This document shows positions 26,028 through 34,915 of a stretch of 59,489 nt of DNA, piece after piece. This stretch comes from Candidatus Omnitrophota bacterium (GTDB lineage: Bacteria; Hinthialibacterota; Hinthialibacteria; Hinthialibacterales; Hinthialibacteraceae): NCBI GenBank assembly GCA_003598175.1, contig QZKN01000156.1, positions 1 through 59,489 on the forward strand, read 5' to 3'. The notes beneath the pieces were generated by a model, which worked only from the letters and a program-made list of their open reading frames with translations, was not told where the DNA came from and did no database searches. Position 1 is the stretch's first letter, and the number at the start of each line of letters is the position of its first letter. The position numbers were made by a program, and so were the translations under genes.

Positions 26028-26645
26028 TCAAGATGGTTCTTCCTTTGGGGCGGCGGTTTTTTTGGACTGATGTTGCGATTGCTGGATCAGGATTCCGGCA
26101 AAACAGAGCGGCAGGAAGAAAACGGGAACATCAAGCGTGGTGGATAGGATGTAGGCGCCTATGCAAGCGGTCAGGGCAATGATCAGTTGCTTTTGTGTAT
26201 ATATAAAAAGCGCCGCAATGATCAAGGCCAGCACCGCCGGCCATAAATTGCCGAGAGTGTTTTCGATAGGTTGCATGATCCCTGCCCATTGAAACAACGT
26301 TTCGACAAAGGTCCGTTGCTCGGTGCCATACAATAAATAAATCACGCCGGAAAACACGCCGAGAAACGCCACCGCCAGAAACACCCGCCGGGCCAGAAAA
26401 ATACCGATGACGCCCAGGACGCAGGCGAATAAATGGGGAGCAAACGGATGCTGCGGCAGGAACTTCATCCATTCCGGATTCAGTTTGGGAATGAGATCGG
26501 CGATCAGCTGATAAAAACTGAAGCCGAATAATGCCCCCAGGCAAAAACCGACCGCATTGACGCCAAATCGAAACAAAGTCCAGCCGAACGCAAACAAGGC
26601 CAAGCCGAATGCGAGACGTATGAAAAATTCCGGTTCGTAATTCAT
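26028..26645 (-). CDS. Polytopic membrane protein, DUF4203/TMEM198-like
   Basis: 205 aa with about seven hydrophobic helices, many small residues and few charges. The pattern of Gly-rich helices (FGVNAVGFCLGALFGFSF, FLGVFSGVIYLLYG) resembles the DUF4203/TMEM198 group. No catalytic motif is visible. A short charged C-terminal tail follows. It overlaps the upstream TPR gene by 4 bp, indicating translational coupling. Confidence 0.55.
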   Translation of the reverse strand: MNYEPEFFIRLAFGLALFAFGWTLFRFGVNAVGFCLGALFGFSFYQLIADLIPKLNPEWMKFLPQHPFAPHLFACVLGVIGIFLARRVFLAVAFLGVFSGVIYLLYGTEQRTFVETLFQWAGIMQPIENTLGNLWPAVLALIIAALFIYTQKQLIIALTACIGAYILSTTLDVPVFFLPLCFAGILIQQSQHQSKKTAAPKEEPS

Positions 26646-28024
26646 GGAGTATCGTATGCCGCCAATGTACCTAAAATGTGCTCGATTTCCTGATCGGCCG
26701 GATTTAAGGACGCGGCCGCCTTAAAACATTCGAGCGCTCCGATTTCGTCGCCCAATTGCAATCGCGCATGGCCGAGAAGTTTGTGCGCCTCGAAATGGTC
26801 GTGAGACATGTCCAGACATTTCTGCAAATGCGGAATGGCTTCGTCGTAGCGTTCTTCCTTCACGATAATATATCCGCGAACGAGAGGAATTTCAGGGGTA
26901 TTGGGGTTGCATTCGATCGCGCGTTTCAAAAATTCCTTGACCTTGGCGCGGTCGCCGCGATCGTAAGCCATGCGAGCCAGGTGCGCATACGGGCGAGGAT
27001 CGTTGCGGTCATTTTTCAACGCGCGCACGAAATAATCCTTCGCGGCGGCGTTTTCTCCGATCATTTGACAGGCTACGCCCATTTCGATCAACGCCTCCTG
27101 AAATTCGTCGTCGCGTTTCAACGCCTCGCCGAGATAGCGTATCGCCTCCTCATAACGCCCCATGCGATTCGCGGCCAGTCCCAGATTGTAAAGAACCATT
27201 AAATCCGGCGCGTGATCCTTTGTGAACAGGAGCAAAACATCGTGGGCGCGTTTATACAATCCTTTCCGGGCAAACGCGCGGCCCAACAACATGGACGCTT
27301 CTCGTTTGATTCCCGGCCGATCCTTCAGATCCAGCAGACGAATGATGGCCTGGTCATAATGGCCGGAAGAATAGAGGCCTGCCGCCACGATCAGTTCCTC
27401 GCGGGATTCGTCTTCCGAACTGCGATCCCCTTTGGCGTCCTGCGGATTTTCCATGGCGCGAATCGTGGCGTTCAATCCCCGTTTGGCGGGATCGTAACCG
27501 GAATCGAGTTCCAACGCGGTTTCATAATAATCCTGCGCTTTCAAAAATTTCTTCTGTTTTCGCAGGATATCGCCCGCCACGGTATAAAAGGGCACATATT
27601 CGGGGAGAAGTTTGATGCCGGCGTCCGCCAGCGAAAGCGCTTTTCTCAGGCGATTTTTCTGTTTGAAATAATAGTGGATCAACTCCATGCGCGCGATCGG
27701 ATCGTGTTTGTTCATGCGCAATGCTTTTTTCAGCACGTGAACGCCTTTTTTTTCCTCGCCGGCCTTCAGCAGGGTTTTCGCATACGAGCACCGGATTTCG
27801 ATGTCGTTCGGAGAAAGATTCAGCAGTTTTTCATAAATGGAAATGGCGTCGGCGAACCGTTCCATTTCTTCGTATATCCGGCTGATCAGAAAATAGGCGT
27901 CGGGAAAATCCGGAAATTGGACAATCGCTTTTTTTAGAGAGATGAGCGCCTGTTCATAATGGCCGCCGGCAAAATATTCCAACCCGCGTTTGTAGTGTTG
28001 GATGTATGTATGCATATCGGCCAT
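26642..28024 (-). CDS. Tetratricopeptide-repeat protein
   Basis: About 460 aa consisting almost wholly of TPR units from the start (YKRGLEYFAGGHYEQALISL, VQFPDFPDAYFLISRIYEEM, and so on) to the end. There is no signal peptide or catalytic domain, so it is a scaffold or assembly factor. Starts possible in frame are 28066 (TTG), 28024 and 28015; 28024 is chosen but not certain. First gene of the run TPR, DUF4203-like, rhomboid, URO-D. Confidence 0.9.
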   Translation of the reverse strand: MADMHTYIQHYKRGLEYFAGGHYEQALISLKKAIVQFPDFPDAYFLISRIYEEMERFADAISIYEKLLNLSPNDIEIRCSYAKTLLKAGEEKKGVHVLKKALRMNKHDPIARMELIHYYFKQKNRLRKALSLADAGIKLLPEYVPFYTVAGDILRKQKKFLKAQDYYETALELDSGYDPAKRGLNATIRAMENPQDAKGDRSSEDESREELIVAAGLYSSGHYDQAIIRLLDLKDRPGIKREASMLLGRAFARKGLYKRAHDVLLLFTKDHAPDLMVLYNLGLAANRMGRYEEAIRYLGEALKRDDEFQEALIEMGVACQMIGENAAAKDYFVRALKNDRNDPRPYAHLARMAYDRGDRAKVKEFLKRAIECNPNTPEIPLVRGYIIVKEERYDEAIPHLQKCLDMSHDHFEAHKLLGHARLQLGDEIGALECFKAAASLNPADQEIEHILGTLAAYDTP

Positions 28025-28095
28025 TGCATTCGGAAACCGAAAGAGGAAGATGACCGGTGAAAACAAGTTCCCCCGATAATTCGAAGTCGGAAAAA

Positions 28096-28169
28096 TGGGC
28101 GATACTGGATTTGAACCAGTGGCCTCCAGTTTGTGATACTGGCGCTCTAACCAACTGAGCTAATCGCCC
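28096..28169 (-). tRNA. tRNA-Val (anticodon CAC)
   Basis: Minus strand: acceptor GGGCGAT/ATCGCCC, D-arm AGCTCAGTTGGTTAGAGC, anticodon stem CCAGT/ACTGG with loop ATCACAA giving CAC, T-arm with TTCAAAT, discriminator A. CCA is not encoded; a run of T follows, which may aid termination. Confidence 0.96.
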
Positions 28170-28401
28170 GTACGATGGGTATTATTGCGCCGATATGGTT
28201 GAAGTCAAGATGCATTTTCTCGTTGCAGGGGAATCCGTCGGGAAATTCGATCGTCTTGAACTCGAAACAGGGATGCCGATTCGCCATTTCTCCCAGATTT
28301 TTCAAAAAAAAGGGAAATGCCGGTCCCTCAAGGACAAAAAGAAGGTATAATATCCCTGGTTGAGTGGCGCAACGCCACGAACCGGAAAACCAATCAAATC
28401 C

Positions 28402-28429
28402 TTGACTGGTCAAGGGTGTAGAGTATGAT
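28402..28429 (+). promoter_or_regulatory. Sigma-70 type promoter of tatA
   Basis: TTGACT at 28402-28407 and TATGAT at 28424-28429 with a 16-nt spacer lie about 55 bp before the tatA start. The remaining 28170-28400 shows no gene. Confidence 0.6.
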
Positions 28430-28483
28430 TGAAAATGCCGGTTGAGAAATCCATGTTGCACCGGCAAAAAAAGGAGAACACGT

Positions 28484-28705
28484 ATGTTTCCTGCAAACAT
28501 CGGCTTACCCGAGATGATTATTATTATTTTTTTGGTGTTAATGGTCTTTGGCGCGAAAAGGCTGCCCGAAGTAGGGAAATCCCTGGGACAAGGGATTCGC
28601 GAGTTCAAAAAATCGCTGACCGCGGCATCCATCGATGAAGAGGAAGCCGAAATCAGCGCAAAAGACTCTCCGAAAATCGATAAAACCAACGGCTCCGTAT
28701 CGTGA
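28484..28705 (+). CDS. tatA: Twin-arginine translocase subunit TatA
   Basis: 73 aa. One transmembrane helix (~10-24, MIIIIFLVLMVFGAKRLP) is preceded by the short periplasmic part and followed by the family hinge and amphipathic helix (FGAKRLPEVGKSLGQGIREF), then an acidic tail. It forms the pore-like part of the Tat export machine. AGGAGA precedes ATG 28484; the in-frame ATG at 28442 lacks this. Tat-type signals occur on several proteins in the window (6352, 19624, 55785, probably 18510). No tatC is present here. Confidence 0.93.
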   Translation: MFPANIGLPEMIIIIFLVLMVFGAKRLPEVGKSLGQGIREFKKSLTAASIDEEEAEISAKDSPKIDKTNGSVS

Positions 28706-28824
28706 ATCCTGTTCCTTCATCTTTCATTTCTATTCCCGAAAGTGGATTCGAATCGCCGGTTTTTCGAATTTGTAACTGAAACCGCTTCGGATGTGGGTGT
28801 GAAACCGCCAGGCGGGGAGCGAAC

Positions 28825-29430
28825 ATGAAAATACACAAAGATTCCATCACGGATATCTCTATCCTCACGTTGGTTGGGGAATTGGATTCGAGAGGCAATC
28901 AACAGTTGGATAAGGAATTGAAGGATTGTGCTCGCCAGGGATGTTACAAAATCATCCTGGATGTCGCCGCGATTCGCTTTTTGGGAAGTCAAACTCTTAG
29001 CTTGTTGATATCGAATTTGAAAGAAATGCGGGCCGGCGGCGGGAATATCAAGTTTCTGAATCCGCAGCGGGGAGTCCTCCAATACCTGAAAACCAATCGC
29101 ATGATTGAATTATTTGACTTCTACGTATCTCGCATGGAAGCGGTCAGCTCTTTTCAACCCGCCGCGCCGGCGGGGAAAAAAAGCGCTCTCCCCACAATGG
29201 AACCGAGCGGCCGGGATTCTTGTAGTTCCCCAACCGTACCGTCGGAATCCGCCACTACCCAATCCGGTGAAGTGAAAAGCCGGTTTCAAACCGGAGAAAT
29301 CCTGTATGCAAACAGTTGTATGCTGGCCACGTTGATCAAACTTCTGGAAACCAAAGGCGTTCTTTCCGTCGACGAAGCCGGCGAACTGATGGATTATGAA
29401 AGTCTTTCATTGAAAGGGGTCGCCGAATGA
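28825..29430 (+). CDS. STAS-domain protein with extra C-terminal segment
   Basis: 201 aa. Residues ~1-108 form a STAS (anti-sigma factor antagonist-type) domain, with LTLVGELDSRGN and IILDVAAIRFLGSQTLSLL; Ser in GSQT lies where SpoIIAA-type proteins are phosphorylated. A Pro/Ser-rich linker (~110-160) and a short helical tail (~160-200) are unusual. It overlaps the next STAS gene by 4 bp. The ribosome site GGGGAG at 28814-28819 is complementary to the C-rich patches of the candidate sRNA. Cytosolic signalling role, partner unknown. Confidence 0.85.
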   Translation: MKIHKDSITDISILTLVGELDSRGNQQLDKELKDCARQGCYKIILDVAAIRFLGSQTLSLLISNLKEMRAGGGNIKFLNPQRGVLQYLKTNRMIELFDFYVSRMEAVSSFQPAAPAGKKSALPTMEPSGRDSCSSPTVPSESATTQSGEVKSRFQTGEILYANSCMLATLIKLLETKGVLSVDEAGELMDYESLSLKGVAE

Positions 29431-29762
29431 TACCACTGCAACGAGATGATCATGGCGAAGTAACGATTTTACGAATCAAAGGAGAATTGGATTTCGAAAA
29501 CACCGTTTGGCTGCGCGGCGAGCTGCACGATCTTCTCAAACACAATCGCGTCCGCGTTCTGCTGGATATGGCCGATGTGGATATTATTTCGTCCTATACG
29601 GTGGGAGTATTCGTTGCATTTGCCCGCGATTTGCGGGATCACGGAGGCGATCTCAAATTTCTGAATCTTCAGAAACGAGTGAAGCAGACCTTCGAGGCGA
29701 CGCGCATCGACCACATTCTGCAAGTGTTCGATGCCGAAGCCGATGCGCTGAAATCCTATTAA
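29427..29762 (+). CDS. STAS-domain protein
   Basis: 111 aa, a single STAS domain (ILRIKGELDFENTVW, VLLDMADVDIISSYTVGVF, GGDLKFLNLQKRVKQTFE). The Ser-Ser in DIISSYT is where the phosphorylated Ser of anti-anti-sigma factors lies. Its ATGA start overlaps the stop of the preceding STAS gene, so the pair is co-translated. No anti-sigma kinase or sigma gene is adjacent. Confidence 0.9.
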   Translation: MIPLQRDDHGEVTILRIKGELDFENTVWLRGELHDLLKHNRVRVLLDMADVDIISSYTVGVFVAFARDLRDHGGDLKFLNLQKRVKQTFEATRIDHILQVFDAEADALKSY

Positions 29763-29769
29763 AAACAGT

Positions 29770-30654
29770 TCAACGCCGAAGCCATCGAATCGCGTTTGCG
29801 TATTCCTCGAATTCCATTTCCCGCCGCTTGAATTCCTTCGTGTGCACGATGCGTTTCCCGTTCTTGTATTCCGATGAAATGATGATATGCAGCAACTCGT
29901 GATACATGATGTAATCCAATACATAGAGTGGCACGGTTTTTCTGTCCAACCATCGGCTGATCACGACCAGATTCAAATGGGAATCGTGATAGCCCAGCAA
30001 TCGGCGGCTGCTTCCCGGACTCCACGAAAGCATGGGTTTGGGAAATGCGCCTCGAAAATAGCCGGTATTCACCCGCTGAAACGAATCGTCCAGATCATGG
30101 TATTTGCCTTTTGTCCCCATGATTTTCTTTCGCGTTCGTTTTGACCGCAACGCGGCATGTCTGGCTTCGACTTCAGGTTGGGAAATGTAATCGCGATAAA
30201 GGGTGAGATACTCCATCAGGGGTTTTTTATGGGAGGCCCGCGCCAGAAGAATATGAATCAGCGCATCCAGCACCGCGTCCGGAGCGTCGGCCAGGATATC
30301 GCTGATTCGCAGAATCGTATTGCCATGCTCGATTCGAATCGTGCTTTTCAATCCCACATATGGATAGAAGGAGGCCATGCAATGCGTGGAACGAGTAAAA
30401 CGATACATCCGGCAAATACTCGACGCCAGGCGGTTGAGACGATCCTCGGATCGATCGATTTCGGGCGCATCCCAAAGATAGCAATCGTATGATTTCGTAT
30501 CGACTTTTGCTTTTTTCACCATTTCCTTCGACTTCCATATGATTCCGGCCTTGGGAAAACGGTATACCCCCTGTTTCTCGACAACCACGGTGGAAAAGAC
30601 ATGGCGCTTCGAATTCGGCGACGTATCCCCTTCCGCTCGGATGACGCCTGCCAT
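29770..30654 (-). CDS. SprT-like/M48-type zinc metalloprotease fold protein
   Basis: 294 aa. The C-terminal region contains HEXXH (YIMYHELLHIII) and a later HTKEFKRRE, like SprT/WSS-type metalloproteases in which HELLH binds zinc. The N-terminal half has no recognised domain but an all-helical region (DAPDAVLDALIHILLARAS) is similar to parts of SprT-like family members. No signal peptide. It converges with the STAS pair, 7 bp apart. Role unknown. The ~330 bp upstream (30655-30981) show no gene. Confidence 0.65.
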   Translation of the reverse strand: MAGVIRAEGDTSPNSKRHVFSTVVVEKQGVYRFPKAGIIWKSKEMVKKAKVDTKSYDCYLWDAPEIDRSEDRLNRLASSICRMYRFTRSTHCMASFYPYVGLKSTIRIEHGNTILRISDILADAPDAVLDALIHILLARASHKKPLMEYLTLYRDYISQPEVEARHAALRSKRTRKKIMGTKGKYHDLDDSFQRVNTGYFRGAFPKPMLSWSPGSSRRLLGYHDSHLNLVVISRWLDRKTVPLYVLDYIMYHELLHIIISSEYKNGKRIVHTKEFKRREMEFEEYANAIRWLRR

Positions 30655-30981
30655 TCCGTTGTGTATCCATCAGTCTACACAGCGATGCGTAAAAATCAAA
30701 TTTTTTTTAAAGATTCCAAGTGCGATCATTCCCGATTGCGCGAGTTGAAAGTATGCTGTAACGCAATTCGTTTTTGCGGAATGGTCGTGTCCGGCGCTTA
30801 CGTAAATGAAGCCGGATCGTCGGATTTAATTGAGTGCAGATGGCGCTTCTACCGGGGATTCATGCGTCGTTTTTTTAAAATTGTCCGATTTATGTATAGG
30901 CTCATGGATTACACATCCAAAGAAAAATGATCACGGCTGGCACTGATGCCGCCGGATCGGGATCAACGTGGAGGTGACGGA

Positions 30982-31530
30982 ATGTTACTGGTTCCTAAAA
31001 AAATGTTTTTTACCAAAGGGGTGGGATTCCACAAAGAGGAACTGCGTTCGTTCGAATTGGCGCTTCGCGATGCGGGAGTGGAAATCTGCAATCTTGTGCA
31101 TGTTTCCAGTATCTTTCCCCCCGGTTGCAAAATCATTTCGCCGAAAGAGGGAAAAAAACTGCTGATTCCCGGCGCTATTACGTTTACCGTTTTGGCCCGC
31201 TGTTGCACCAACGAACCGCGCCGGCAATTGGCCGCTTCCATCGGACTGGCGCTTCCCGCCGACAAAAGCCATTACGGCTATTTAAGCGAACACCACTCCT
31301 ATGGCCAAACGGGGAAAGAAGCCGGAGATTACGCGGAGGATCTTGCCGCCGCCATGTTGGCGACGACGCTCGGCATCGAATTCGACGAAGATAAATCCTG
31401 GGACGAAAAGGAAGAAGTCTACCGCCTCAGCGGCAAGATTATCAAGACGCGAAACGTTACCCAATCCGCCGAAAATAGGTCCGGCGGCTATACGACGGTT
31501 CTTGCCGCGGCGATTTTGTTGATGGATTGA
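30982..31530 (+). CDS. pdaD: Pyruvoyl-dependent arginine decarboxylase
   Basis: 182 aa, the usual family size (~160-195). The self-cleavage site that makes the pyruvoyl group is in HVSSIFPPG, where cleavage between the two Ser gives the beta and alpha chains. Another family motif is YLSEHHSYGQTG. The enzyme converts arginine to agmatine, the first step to putrescine. GGAGGTGA precedes ATG 30982; the frame to 30946 lacks that. The agmatine could be a substrate for deiminases. The gene overlaps a possible start of the BASS transporter. Confidence 0.93.
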   Translation: MLLVPKKMFFTKGVGFHKEELRSFELALRDAGVEICNLVHVSSIFPPGCKIISPKEGKKLLIPGAITFTVLARCCTNEPRRQLAASIGLALPADKSHYGYLSEHHSYGQTGKEAGDYAEDLAAAMLATTLGIEFDEDKSWDEKEEVYRLSGKIIKTRNVTQSAENRSGGYTTVLAAAILLMD

Positions 31531-32468
31531 ACCGCAATCCCATCATGAACATCCGTTTGTTCGTCGACCGTTGGCTGGCGCCGGCGGCAATCCTCATTTC
31601 CATCGCCGCGCTGCAATATCCGGCCGGATTCGTCTGGATGAAGCCGCATATTTCCATTTTGCTGGGCGTCATCATGTTCGGCATGGGAATGACGCTGGAA
31701 CTCCGTGATTTTCAGCGCATCCTGCAAAATCCACGATTACTCGCGGCCGGGGTTTTGGCGCAATTCGTGATGATGCCGTTGCTGGGTTTTACCATCGCGC
31801 GCTGTTTCCGATTCGAACCGGCTCTGCTGGCCGGCTTTGTCCTGCTGGGCGCTTGTCCGGGAGGAACCGCTTCCAATGTGATGGCTTACCTGGCCCGCGC
31901 CAATGTCGGCCTTTCCGTCTCGCTTACTCTCACTTCGACGCTGTTAGCGCCTTTGCTTACTCCGTGGTTGACGTGGCTGTACGCCCATCAAGCGGTGGAT
32001 GTCAATGCCATCGCTCTCATGAAGAACATCTTTTGGATTGTGTTGTTTCCCCTGATCGACGGTTTGATTCTGCGGCATTTCTTCCGTTCCACCGTTTTTC
32101 GCTTTCTGGATTATTTTCCTCTCATTTCCGCGGCGATTATCGTAGCGGTCATCGGCTGCGTGGTCGGATTGAACGCGGATCATATCCGCCAGGTCACCGC
32201 CCTTGTCGCTTTGGCGGTAATGCTGCACAATGCCGCAGGGTTGGGATTCGGATATCTCGTCGGCAAGTGCGTCTCGCGTGAATCCGCTATTTGCCGCACG
32301 ATGGCGTTCGAAGTGGGGATGCAAAATTCCGGGCTGGCTGTGGCGCTGGCGCTGCAAACTTCTTCATTCGGCGCCGCGGCGGCCTTGCCGGGCGCCTTGT
32401 TCAGCCTCTGGCACAACATAACCGGCGCAGCGCTGGCCGGACGCTGGTCGCAAGGTGAAAACAAGTAA
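31527..32468 (+). CDS. Bile acid:sodium symporter (BASS) family transporter
   Basis: 313 aa with about ten membrane helices. The BASS hallmark is LLGACPGGTASNVMAYLA, part of the sodium site. It may carry organic anions or sterol-like acids with Na+; substrate unknown. A TTG start at 31527 overlaps the PdaD stop (TTGA). An ATG at 31545 is the alternative, and neither has a strong ribosome site, which fits translational coupling to PdaD. Confidence 0.9.
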   Translation: MNRNPIMNIRLFVDRWLAPAAILISIAALQYPAGFVWMKPHISILLGVIMFGMGMTLELRDFQRILQNPRLLAAGVLAQFVMMPLLGFTIARCFRFEPALLAGFVLLGACPGGTASNVMAYLARANVGLSVSLTLTSTLLAPLLTPWLTWLYAHQAVDVNAIALMKNIFWIVLFPLIDGLILRHFFRSTVFRFLDYFPLISAAIIVAVIGCVVGLNADHIRQVTALVALAVMLHNAAGLGFGYLVGKCVSRESAICRTMAFEVGMQNSGLAVALALQTSSFGAAAALPGALFSLWHNITGAALAGRWSQGENK

Positions 32469-32535
32469 TCGAAACCATAGTATACTCCGTTTCGCGCGAC
32501 TGCGCCGGTGATTTCCCACGATCAGGAGTGAATCA

Positions 32536-33534
32536 ATGGTCTCGTTTGCACGCCTTTCCCTCAAAAAACGATATTTCTTTTATACCCAGCTCGCACAAAT
32601 GCTGGACGCAGGAATCACGCCGCTACGCTCGTTGAAGATGCTGTCGGAACAGCGCAAAGAAGGCGTCATCGCCAAAATCGCCGAGCAGATGCGCGCGCAC
32701 ATCGAAGCCGGCGGCACGCTGGCGACGGCCATGGCGATGTTTCCCAACCGCTTTCCACCGATGGAAACGCAGCTGATCGAAACCGCGGAGACGGCGGGAA
32801 TCGTCCCCACGACGTTGAACCGACTCGCCGAGTTCAATCGCTTGATCCGTAACTACCGCGCCGAATTTTTGAATCGAATGCTCTACCCGTTTTTCATCGT
32901 ATTTGTGGTAACTTTTTTTCTGCCCGTCTTCGTCAGCATTTTCATCGGCAATGTCGTTGACGCATTGATCGGTTGCGCCTGGAATTTATTTTATCTGAGT
33001 CTCCTGGTCTTCGTCGTCAGGACAATTTGGCAGATGCTCATCAATATCCCCTCCACTCGTTTTATGATTCATCGAATTCTGCTCGCCATCCCCCTGTTCG
33101 GAGGATATCTGCGCAAATTGATGCTGGCCCGTTTCGCCAAAACACTCGAATTTCTATACGCTGCCGGTGTACCGGTCGCCGACTCCTTGACTCTTGCGTC
33201 GAAATCATGCGGCAACGAAGCCATGGCGCGTCGACTATACCCCACCACCAAAATGGTTCGAGACGGCATGACCATCACGGCGGCATTGGGAAAAACCTAC
33301 GAATTCACCCCACTGGCGCTGGGGATCATCGAATCCGGCGAAGTGTCCGGTAAATTGGACGTCTCGTTGCGCAAATTCGCGGAATACATGGAGCTGGAAG
33401 CCTGGTCCGGCATCCAACAACTGGCGACTCTCCTCCCCGTCCTCATCTATTTCAACGTCGTCTGCGTGATCGTGTACATGGTTTTTCAGGCGTTTCAGGG
33501 ATATTTGGGAGTCGTGCAACAAACCACGCAGTAA
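32536..33534 (+). CDS. Type II secretion/type IV pilus platform protein GspF/PilC
   Basis: 332 aa. Two repeats of the GspF cytoplasmic domain (FYTQLAQMLDAGITPLRSLKML; ARFAKTLEFLYAAGVPVADSL) are each followed by hydrophobic helices (~125-145 and near the C-terminus). This inner-membrane protein bridges the assembly ATPase and the pseudopilins. It stands alone; the pseudopilin at 7699-8331 is the only other component in the window. ATG 32536 follows AGGAGTG. Confidence 0.92.
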   Translation: MVSFARLSLKKRYFFYTQLAQMLDAGITPLRSLKMLSEQRKEGVIAKIAEQMRAHIEAGGTLATAMAMFPNRFPPMETQLIETAETAGIVPTTLNRLAEFNRLIRNYRAEFLNRMLYPFFIVFVVTFFLPVFVSIFIGNVVDALIGCAWNLFYLSLLVFVVRTIWQMLINIPSTRFMIHRILLAIPLFGGYLRKLMLARFAKTLEFLYAAGVPVADSLTLASKSCGNEAMARRLYPTTKMVRDGMTITAALGKTYEFTPLALGIIESGEVSGKLDVSLRKFAEYMELEAWSGIQQLATLLPVLIYFNVVCVIVYMVFQAFQGYLGVVQQTTQ

Positions 33535-33783
33535 CTACGAAGGGGAGGTCCCGGCAAAAAAACAATTTCTACTATTCCATTAAGGAACATAATGAAATGA
33601 ATGGTTCAAAATCAGCCTCATTCTTCGAATTCGCTTTCGAAACAGGAGAAAAATGAGCCTATTGAGAATTGTTAGCGGGAACATGACATTTTTCCCCTAT
33701 AAAAACATGTTTGAATTATTGCCCCCGGACTCTTGGTTTATATGGCAAGAGACTCTATATTATTGTGGCAAAGGAGATTACCA

Positions 33784-34638
33784 ATGAACCTTCGACGAAG
33801 AGAATTTATGCTTTTGTGTGCGGCTGCGGCGGGATTGCTGCCGGTATCCGCGGGATCGATCATGGCGCAGGAAACGCGCCGCGCGCGGAATCCGCAGATC
33901 GGCATCCAGCTGTACGCCGTTCGTTATGAGTTTGAAAAGGACGTGCCCGGAACCGTGAAACAATTGGCGGAAATCGGGTATCAGGGCGTGGAATTTTACG
34001 GGTATGGCGGAACCGAAACGATTTTCAAGGATTGGACAGCCGAACGGCTGCGCGCCCTGCTTGATGAAAACAATATTCGTTGCTGCGGCATTCATTTGGG
34101 CGTCGAAGCGCTTTCGGCGGCAAATTTTGATCGCACCATCAAGAATTGTGAAATATTGGGCAATCGCTATTTGATCGTCTCCGCGGCGGGACGATTGATG
34201 GAATCGCCGGAATCGATTAAAAAATTCGCCGGCATCCTCAACGAAGCGTCCGAGAAAGCGCGAGAAAATCGCATGAGAGTGGGCTATCATTGTCACGGAT
34301 TCGATTTTAAGAAATTCGATGACGCCACCGGTTGGGATTTGCTCTTCAGCCAGACGAACGCCGACGTCGTGATGCAGCTCGACACCGGCAACTGTGTGGA
34401 AGGCGGCGGCGATCCCATCGCGATTTTGAAGAAGTTTCCCGAACGCGCCTCTACGTTTCACGTCAAGGAGTGGGAAGACGCGCCTCTCGCCGTGGACAAT
34501 GCCACATGGGTGGAAATCATCCAACTCTGCAAGACGTTGCATCGCACGCGATGGTACATTATTGAACAAGGCGAAGCGCAAGGCAAAGGATTCGACGTCG
34601 CCCGCGAGAGCTTTGAAACGTTGAAGAAAATGCTATAG
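33784..34638 (+). CDS. Exported sugar phosphate isomerase/epimerase-like TIM barrel
   Basis: 284 aa. The N-terminus (NLRRREFMLL then an alanine-rich stretch to MAQE) looks like a Tat or Sec signal. A xylose isomerase-like TIM barrel follows: QIGIQLYAVRYEF, GYQGVEFYGY, MRVGYHCHGFDF, LDTGNCVEGG and STFHVKEW, where His, Glu and Asp residues form the metal site. AAGGAG precedes ATG 33784. It fits the exported sugar-modifying enzymes common in this window. Confidence 0.88.
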   Translation: MNLRRREFMLLCAAAAGLLPVSAGSIMAQETRRARNPQIGIQLYAVRYEFEKDVPGTVKQLAEIGYQGVEFYGYGGTETIFKDWTAERLRALLDENNIRCCGIHLGVEALSAANFDRTIKNCEILGNRYLIVSAAGRLMESPESIKKFAGILNEASEKARENRMRVGYHCHGFDFKKFDDATGWDLLFSQTNADVVMQLDTGNCVEGGGDPIAILKKFPERASTFHVKEWEDAPLAVDNATWVEIIQLCKTLHRTRWYIIEQGEAQGKGFDVARESFETLKKML

Positions 34639-34915
34639 CGATCCAACGTTTATTTACAGGTACTTTTTTCGTTCTTTCGTTGCCCTGTTGTATATCCAAT
34701 AGGAGTGGAGTTTTATAGTAGCCATACCTGCCGGGAATGGAACCGTATAAACTTTCTCATACGGCGACCGCCCTTCTTCCTATATAACCGCGTAATCTCT
34801 CAAGAGTCGTATCTCCATTTCACTCAAACGGCCCGGTTGTCCTTTACATGGATAGGAAACGGGAAACAATAGGAAGTAAGACCAGCAGCAAATCTATAAA
34901 AATGAGCATGGAAAC

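Noticed and set aside
30655..30981. Short open frames upstream of pdaD
   Set aside because: They lack ribosome sites and family likeness, and the sequence composition is that of a gap.
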